Source: Enterobacter sp. kpr-6
GTDB taxonomy: Bacteria > Pseudomonadota > Gammaproteobacteria > Enterobacterales > Enterobacteriaceae
DNA: 64,000 bases
Reading direction: 5' to 3'
Assembly: GCF_900116015.1 (NCBI RefSeq)
Contig: NZ_FOYH01000001.1
Coordinates: 803,769-867,768, forward strand
Shown here in pieces: positions 58,722 to 64,000 of this stretch. Every line of letters begins with the position of its first letter. Within the stretch, counting starts at the first letter, position 1. Both the position numbers and the translations under genes were made by a program. The notes beneath the pieces are model-generated. The model made no database searches, was not told where the DNA came from, and was given only the letters and a program-made list of their open reading frames with translations.

Positions 58722-59309
58722 TTAATCCAGCAAATGCCCCATTTTGGCGGCTTTGGTATCAAGATAATGCTCATTCTTCGGATTGCGCCCCACGATCAGC
58801 GGCACACGTTCAACGATATTAATCCCCGCTTCGGTTAAAATCTCGACTTTGCGCGGGTTATTGGTCAGCAGGCGGACTTCATCCACCCCCAGCAATTTAA
58901 ACATGTCTGCGCACAGCGTGAAGTCGCGCTCATCAGCGGCGAAGCCGAGCTGGTGGTTGGCTTCAACGGTGTCATAGCCTTGATCCTGAAGCGCATAGGC
59001 ACGAATTTTATTCAGCAGGCCAATGTTACGACCTTCCTGGCGATGGTACATCAGGATCCCGCGACCTTCTTCTGCAATGTGTGATAACGCCGCTTCAAGC
59101 TGAAAACCGCAGTCACAGCGGAGGCTGAAAAGGGCGTCACCCGTGAGGCATTCTGAATGCACACGCGACAGTACCGGCGTCTGGCCGGAAATATCGCCGA
59201 AAACCAGTGCAACATGATCCTGCCCGGTTGCCAGTTCTTCAAAACCCACCATCAGGAAATCGCCCCATGGGGTTGGCAGTTTGGCTTCTGCCACACGTTT
59301 AAGCTGCAT
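58722..59309 (-). CDS. ribA: GTP cyclohydrolase II RibA
   Basis: 195 aa from [16 protein letters not shown]. Zinc-binding Cys are in [18 protein letters not shown] and the catalytic region in [14 protein letters not shown]. First step of riboflavin synthesis from GTP. The frame opens at 59333, but GGAGAATCAC supports the inner start and the family begins there. Confidence 0.96.
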   Translation of the reverse strand: MQLKRVAEAKLPTPWGDFLMVGFEELATGQDHVALVFGDISGQTPVLSRVHSECLTGDALFSLRCDCGFQLEAALSHIAEEGRGILMYHRQEGRNIGLLNKIRAYALQDQGYDTVEANHQLGFAADERDFTLCADMFKLLGVDEVRLLTNNPRKVEILTEAGINIVERVPLIVGRNPKNEHYLDTKAAKMGHLLD

Positions 59310-59504
59310 GTGATTCTCCGAAATGAGAGGCACTTTCTTGTGCCATAGCCTTAAGGCTTTTGTCTGGCGCTATTTTGCCACAAGCGGGCAAACTTCTCTA
59401 ATCGCGACAACCGGCAGCAAACTTTAAGCGCACAAATGCGTCAATCTGATCCGGGATGTTAATTTTCAGTTATTATTGAGGGCTTAACCGGATAAGGAGA
59501 AGAG

Positions 59505-60278
59505 ATGATTCCGATCATAAAGCGCATTATGGCAGGGACAGGAATATTGCTGATTATGCCGCTCGCCGTGTGGCTTTCAGGCTGGCAGTGGGAGCCGGGG
59601 CCGGGCAGCGGCTGGCTTAAACTTCTCTACTGGGTGACAGAAACCGTAACCCAGCCATGGGGGATCATCACCCATGTGGTCCTTTTCGGCTGGTTTTTGT
59701 GGTGTCTGCGCTTCCGCTTAAAAGCCGCGCTGGTGCTTTTCCTGATCCTCGGATCCGCAATCCTTGCCGGGCAGGGGGTGAAATCCTGGGTGAAAGAACA
59801 GGTGCAGGAGCCGCGCCCATTTGTCATCTGGCTTGAAAAAACGCAGCATATTCCGGTTGATGAGTTCTACACTTTAAAGCGCAAGGATCGCGGGCATCTG
59901 GTAAAAGAACAGCTTAAAGGAAGAGACGATATTCCAGCCTTTTTACGCAAGCACTGGCAAAAAGAGACCGGGTTTGCGTTCCCCTCCGGGCATACCATGT
60001 TTGCCGCAAGCTGGGCGTTACTGGCGGTAGGATTACTGTGGCCGCGCAGACGAACAATCACCATCGTCGTGCTTCTGGTATGGGCAACCGCGGTGATGGG
60101 CAGTCGAATGCTGCTGGGAATGCACTGGCCGCGTGATTTAGTCGTGGCGACATTGATTTCCGGTTTGCTGGTCACCTTTGCCACTATGCTGGCGCAGCGT
60201 TTGTGCGGGCCATTAACGCCACCGGTTGAGGAAGTTAAAGAGATTGTCTCGCGTGATGATGACGGCAATGCGCCCTGA
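59505..60278 (+). CDS. pgpB: Phosphatidylglycerophosphatase B PgpB
   Basis: 257 aa inner-membrane PAP2 phosphatase. Motifs in order: KEQVQEPRP, AFPSGHTMFA and SRMLLGMHWPRDL, with the His and Arg catalytic residues. Dephosphorylates phosphatidylglycerophosphate and undecaprenyl pyrophosphate. AAGGAGAAGAG before the ATG. Confidence 0.95.
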   Translation: MIPIIKRIMAGTGILLIMPLAVWLSGWQWEPGPGSGWLKLLYWVTETVTQPWGIITHVVLFGWFLWCLRFRLKAALVLFLILGSAILAGQGVKSWVKEQVQEPRPFVIWLEKTQHIPVDEFYTLKRKDRGHLVKEQLKGRDDIPAFLRKHWQKETGFAFPSGHTMFAASWALLAVGLLWPRRRTITIVVLLVWATAVMGSRMLLGMHWPRDLVVATLISGLLVTFATMLAQRLCGPLTPPVEEVKEIVSRDDDGNAP

Positions 60279-60445
60279 CGCGGGCTTTATTTTCATCAAC
60301 GATTGATTTTCTGTGTTCAGCCCTCAAATACATTATCTGACGCGCTTTTCCGTTTCGTCCAGGGCGCGAAAATGGTAGGTTATAAGGCTGAATGCAGTAA
60401 GTTGAACACAATTTATTCGCTCAAATCCACATAACGGGAAGTAAT

Positions 60446-60754
60446 GTGAAATATTTACTCATTTTCTTACTGGTGTTAGCGGTTTTTGTTATTTCGGTAA
60501 CGCTGGGTGCGCAAAACGATCAGCTTGTGACCTTCAATTATCTGCTGGCGCAGGGCGAATTCCGTATTTCAACGCTGCTGGCGTTTTTATTTGCTGCAGG
60601 TTTCGCCATTGGCTGGCTGGTTTGTGGACTATTCTGGCTGCGTGTGAGGGTTTCCCTTTCGCGCGCGGATCGCAAAATTAAACGACTTGAACATCAGCTT
60701 GCACCTGCAAACGACGTTCCCGTAATGACCGGCACGCCGTCCGTCAAGGAATAA
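60446..60754 (+). CDS. lapA: LPS assembly protein LapA (YciS)
   Basis: 102 aa with two hydrophobic segments (3-20 and ~42-65) and a basic coiled-coil-prone tail (LSRADRKIKRLEHQL). Works with LapB in LPS homeostasis. lapB starts 6 bp after its stop. Confidence 0.95.
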   Translation: MKYLLIFLLVLAVFVISVTLGAQNDQLVTFNYLLAQGEFRISTLLAFLFAAGFAIGWLVCGLFWLRVRVSLSRADRKIKRLEHQLAPANDVPVMTGTPSVKE

Positions 60755-60760
60755 CAGTAT

Positions 60761-61930
60761 ATGCTGGAGTTGTTGTTTCTGCTTTTGCCCGTCGCGGCCG
60801 CTTATGGCTGGTACATGGGCCGCAGAAGTGCGCAACAAACAAAGCAGGATGAAGCGAACCGGCTCTCGCGCGATTACGTCGCGGGGGTAAACTTTCTGCT
60901 AAGCAACCAACAGGACAAAGCGGTAGACCTGTTCCTCGATATGTTAAAAGAGGACACCGGTACCGTTGAGGCCCATCTCACCCTCGGAAACCTGTTCCGC
61001 TCCCGTGGCGAAGTCGATCGCGCCATTCGTATTCATCAGACCCTGATGGAAAGCGCATCGCTTTCCTACGATCAACGCCTGCTGGCCGTGCAGCAATTAG
61101 GCCGCGATTATATGGCCGCTGGCATGTATGACCGCGCGGAAGACATGTTTAAGCAGTTAGTCGATGAAACCGAATTTCGTATTGGTGCGTTGCAACAACT
61201 GTTGCAACTCTACCAGGCGACCAGCGACTGGCAAAAAGCGATCGATGTGGCCGAGCGGCTGGTGAAGCTGGGTAAAGATAAACAGCGCGTGGAAATCGCC
61301 CATTTCTACTGCGAACTGGCGTTGCAGCATATTGGCAGCGACGATTTAGACAAGGCGATGGCGCTGCTTAAAAAAGGTGCCGCTGCCGATCGTAACAGCC
61401 CGCGCGTCTCCATCATGATGGGGCGGGTGCTGATGGCTAAAGGTGAATACGATAAGGCCGTCGAAAGCCTGCTGCGCGTCATCGATCAGGATAAAGAACT
61501 GGTCAGCGAAACCCTGGAAATGCTGCAAACCTGCTATCTGCAATTGGGTAAAGCCAGTGAGTGGGCAGAATTTTTGCGCCGTTGCGTGGAAGAAAACGCG
61601 GGTGCGACGGCGGACCTGATGCTGGCGGATATTGTTGAGCAGCAGGAAGGGCAGGACCCTGCGCAGGTATACGTTACGCGTCAGTTGCAGCGACATCCCA
61701 CCATGCGGGTTTTCCATAAGCTGATGGATTATCACCTGCATGAGGCGGAAGAAGGGCGCGCCAAAGAGAGTCTGATGGTGCTGCGGGACATGGTTGGTGA
61801 GCAAATCCGCAGCAAGCCGCGCTATCGCTGCCACAAATGCGGTTTTACCGCTTACACCATGTACTGGCATTGCCCGTCGTGCCGGGCCTGGTCAACCGTT
61901 AAGCCAATTCGCGGCCTCGATGGACAGTAG
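60761..61930 (+). CDS. lapB: LPS assembly protein LapB (YciM)
   Basis: 389 aa: N-terminal membrane helix (ELLFLLLPVAAAYGWYMGR), about nine TPR motifs, and a C-terminal rubredoxin-type metal site CHKCGFTAYTMYWHCPSC. It presents LpxC to FtsH for degradation and so limits LPS synthesis; essential in E. coli under usual conditions. Confidence 0.96.
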   Translation: MLELLFLLLPVAAAYGWYMGRRSAQQTKQDEANRLSRDYVAGVNFLLSNQQDKAVDLFLDMLKEDTGTVEAHLTLGNLFRSRGEVDRAIRIHQTLMESASLSYDQRLLAVQQLGRDYMAAGMYDRAEDMFKQLVDETEFRIGALQQLLQLYQATSDWQKAIDVAERLVKLGKDKQRVEIAHFYCELALQHIGSDDLDKAMALLKKGAAADRNSPRVSIMMGRVLMAKGEYDKAVESLLRVIDQDKELVSETLEMLQTCYLQLGKASEWAEFLRRCVEENAGATADLMLADIVEQQEGQDPAQVYVTRQLQRHPTMRVFHKLMDYHLHEAEEGRAKESLMVLRDMVGEQIRSKPRYRCHKCGFTAYTMYWHCPSCRAWSTVKPIRGLDGQ

Positions 61931-62115
61931 TTTTAAAAAACGGTCCACTTTAGTTACAACATACTTGTGATGCTTTTAATTTTCAGCTCAGCCCCGGTGC
62001 ACCTTTTGCCTAGCAGGAAAAAATGCCTCCTGTCCTTTTGGCCTTCTCGCAGGTAGAATGCACGCCGTTTATTCCTTGCGCCTGAGCGGGTGCCCATCAT
62101 CAGGAAGGTCTGGTC

Positions 62116-62853
62116 ATGACGTCTACTGCTTCATTTTCTTCTACCGCCGTTACTTCTTCTCCTGTCGTTGTTGCCCTCGATTATGCCGATCGTAATCAGG
62201 CGCTGGCCTTTGTCGATCGCATCGCACCAGAAGACTGCCGCCTGAAAGTAGGCAAAGAGATGTTCACGCTTTTCGGTCCACAGTTTGTTCGTGAACTGCA
62301 CCACCGTGGTTTCGATGTCTTTCTCGATCTTAAATTCCATGACATCCCGAATACGGCCGCCCATGCGGTTGCCGCAGCCGCTGAACTCGGCGTGTGGATG
62401 GTGAACGTTCATGCGTCGGGTGGGGCTCGCATGATGACCGCTGCACATGAAGCATTAGTGCCGTTTGGTAAAGATGCGCCTCTGCTGATTGCCGTCACCG
62501 TGCTGACCAGCATGGAAGCCAGCGATCTGCATGACCTTGGGATCACCAGTTCACCTGCCGAACATGCGGAACGCCTGGCGCGTCTCACACAGCAATGTGG
62601 TCTTGACGGCGTAGTGTGTTCAGCCCAGGAAGCCGTGCGCTTTAAAAATGAATTTGGCCAGGCCTTCAAACTGGTCACGCCAGGTATTCGTCCCGCGGGC
62701 AGCGATGTGGGCGATCAGCGTCGCATCATGACGCCAGAAGAAGCACAGAAGGCGGGCGTGGATTATATGGTGATTGGTCGCCCGGTCACCCAGTCGGGCG
62801 ATCCAGCGCAGACGCTGAAGGCCATTAATGCTTCACTGCGTCAGGGGGCCTGA
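62116..62853 (+). CDS. pyrF: Orotidine 5'-phosphate decarboxylase PyrF
   Basis: 245 aa, the E. coli length. The catalytic Lys-Asp motif is [19 protein letters not shown]. Last step of UMP synthesis. Overlaps yciH by 1 bp. Confidence 0.96.
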   Translation: MTSTASFSSTAVTSSPVVVALDYADRNQALAFVDRIAPEDCRLKVGKEMFTLFGPQFVRELHHRGFDVFLDLKFHDIPNTAAHAVAAAAELGVWMVNVHASGGARMMTAAHEALVPFGKDAPLLIAVTVLTSMEASDLHDLGITSSPAEHAERLARLTQQCGLDGVVCSAQEAVRFKNEFGQAFKLVTPGIRPAGSDVGDQRRIMTPEEAQKAGVDYMVIGRPVTQSGDPAQTLKAINASLRQGA

Positions 62854-63179
62854 TGAGCGACAATAACAGCCGCCTGGTTTATTCCACCGAAACCGGGCGT
62901 ATTGACGAACCTAAGCAAGAAATTGCGCGTCCGAAAGGCGACGGGATTGTGCGGATCCAGCGCCAGACCAGCGGACGCAAAGGGAAGGGCGTGTGCCTGA
63001 TTACCGGTATTGATGCCAGCGATGACGAACTCACCAAACTGGCCGCAGAACTGAAAAAGAAATGCGGATGCGGCGGGGCGGTAAAAGACGGTGTGATCGA
63101 GATTCAGGGCGATAAGCGCGATCTGATTAAATCGTTGCTCGAAGCCAAAGGCATGAAGGTCAAACTGGCGGGTGGATAA
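62853..63179 (+). CDS. yciH: YciH, SUI1/eIF1-like protein
   Basis: 108 aa with a SUI1 domain (GVCLITGIDASDDELTKLAAELKKKCGCGGAVKDGVIEIQGDKRDLIKSLLEAKG). Structural relative of eIF1; in E. coli linked to initiation fidelity and stress. Co-transcribed with pyrF. Confidence 0.95.
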   Translation: MSDNNSRLVYSTETGRIDEPKQEIARPKGDGIVRIQRQTSGRKGKGVCLITGIDASDDELTKLAAELKKKCGCGGAVKDGVIEIQGDKRDLIKSLLEAKGMKVKLAGG

Positions 63180-63295
63180 TATATCCACCAATTAAGAGGC
63201 CACGGTAAATTACCGCGGCCCTGGTATTTCACTGCGTATGTCAGACCTGGAAATATATTCTCTTTATATTAATCCGCATGCGCGGTAATAGAATA

Positions 63296-63517
63296 TTATT
63301 TACCGACCTGGTGACCGATAATACCACCAACAGCCGCGCCACCCAGGGTGCCCAAACCACTACCATCTGTTAATACTGCACCACCTAAAGCGCCCGCACC
63401 GGCACCGATTGCGGTATTACGATCGCGTTTAGACCAGTTAGAACATGCGCTCAGCGACATTGCCAGAGCCACAGCCAGAACAGCGGTTGCCATTTTTTTG
63501 CTTGATAACATCATCAT
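63296..63517 (-). CDS. osmB: Osmotically inducible lipoprotein OsmB
   Basis: 73 aa. Signal peptide with lipobox SLSAC, then a glycine-zipper region (AIGAGAGALGGAVL...GTLGGAAVGGIIGHQVGK) as in E. coli OsmB. Three ATG codons in a row (63517, 63514, 63511); GGAG lies 8 bp before the first, and the second gives the 72-aa length of E. coli. Expected to be RpoS- and osmotically controlled. Confidence 0.95.
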   Translation of the reverse strand: MMMLSSKKMATAVLAVALAMSLSACSNWSKRDRNTAIGAGAGALGGAVLTDGSGLGTLGGAAVGGIIGHQVGK

Positions 63518-63749
63518 ACCTTTATCTCCTGAAATTATAGATTTACGGAAAGGAGTACAGGTTAAGTATAGTGGCCGTTAAGCAAACTTAAGTCTTTTTC
63601 CGTAAATTACGTTGCGCAGGTGTTACTCATTCACGCGTGTGATAGTCACTTCCTGTTATATCGCTCAACATGATTTTACGTCTTGCCCTCAAACCAGACA
63701 GGTAAATAGTCTTAATTGAGGCGTCAGAAAACTCTCAGAGATAAAGAGA

Positions 63750-63768
63750 AGCCCGCCAGAGCGGGCGT
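63750..63768 (-). terminator. Hairpin after yciT
   Basis: GCCCGC and GCGGGC around CAGA, just after the yciT stop (minus strand). The 257 bp from here to osmB show no gene. Confidence 0.5.
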
Positions 63769-63774
63769 CGGGGA

Positions 63775-64000
63775 TTATTGCGGGGAGGCGGTTTTGACAA
63801 TATTCACAATCAATCCCGCTTGTTCTAATTGCGCCTGCTGCACCGGATGCAACTTTTCATCGGTGATCACGCGGCTGAATTGATTGATGGGTCCGAGGGT
63901 ATAGGAATGCAGCGCACCGAATTTTGAACTGTCGGTGAGCACAATGGCTTCACAGCCTTTTTCCAGTACCGCGTTAACCACATCAGCGCGCATCATATCG
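63775..64000 (-). CDS. yciT: DeoR-family regulator YciT (C-terminal part)
   Basis: The frame stays open through the window edge; 75 residues of the C-terminus are visible ([32 protein letters not shown]), typical of the DeoR sugar-phosphate-sensing domain. Position next to osmB agrees with E. coli YciT. The DNA-binding N-terminus lies outside. Confidence 0.85.
   Translation of the reverse strand, partial: DMMRADVVNAVLEKGCEAIVLTDSSKFGALHSYTLGPINQFSRVITDEKLHPVQQAQLEQAGLIVNIVKTASPQ

Overview
The window is a piece of an enterobacterial chromosome (family Enterobacteriaceae, of the Enterobacter/Citrobacter/Kosakonia type; I cannot name the genus). Gene content and order follow the Escherichia coli 28-29 min and 37-38 min regions closely: ydiJ-menI, sufABCDSE-ldtE-lpp-pykF, valVW, mdtK-ribE-cfa-punC/punR-purR-ynhF-ydhP-mepH-grxD, then yciB-yciC-ompW, trpLEDCBA, rnm-yciO-rluB-btuR-yciK-sohB-yciN-topA-cysB-ymiA-yciX-ymiC-acnA-ribA-pgpB-lapAB-pyrF-yciH-osmB-yciT. 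Most of it is housekeeping DNA with E. coli-like operons, overlaps and regulatory sites (trp promoter/operator and attenuator, lpp promoter, Cra site of pykF, PurR boxes of purR, Fur and OxyR motifs of suf).

Three stretches are accessory. (1) 1.8-7.7 kb, between menI and sufA: lpxP, then a gutted type I-F CRISPR-Cas locus. Two arrays with well-conserved 28-bp repeats (13 and 10 repeats) flank a cas operon that has suffered two large internal deletions. Cas1 has lost its C-terminus. The Cas2-3 effector survives only as part of its helicase C-terminal region. cas8f and cas5f are gone and cas7f is only its last quarter. Only cas6f, the crRNA-processing nuclease, is intact and keeps its catalytic residues. 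A RES-Xre toxin-antitoxin pair sits between cas6f and the leader of the second array. This is the most unusual part of the window: the genes left could process crRNAs, but none of the genes needed to acquire spacers or cut DNA is complete.

(2) 17.1-19.1 kb: a two-gene operon for an inositol-monophosphatase/HisN-type phosphatase and a major-facilitator transporter, not part of the E. coli K-12 neighbourhood. (3) 19.8-24.9 kb, beside the tandem tRNA-Val genes and replacing the E. coli ydhR-ydhZ block: a COG4705-type membrane protein with four internal repeats, a chemoreceptor ending in NWETF, an EAL-HDOD protein, a decayed membrane protein gene and a 57-residue protein of unknown function. The join grxD-yciB brings together two blocks that are far apart in E. 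coli K-12. A short AT-rich gene for a secreted protein with four cysteines lies between cysB and ymiA.

Functionally the core genes cover Fe-S cluster assembly under iron or oxidative stress (suf), peptidoglycan-lipoprotein linkage (ldtE, lpp, mepH), glycolysis (pykF), riboflavin (ribE, ribA), purine control and transport (purR, punR, punC), tryptophan synthesis (trp), DNA supercoiling (topA), cysteine regulation (cysB), and LPS and phospholipid homeostasis (lpxP, lapA, lapB, pgpB, cfa).
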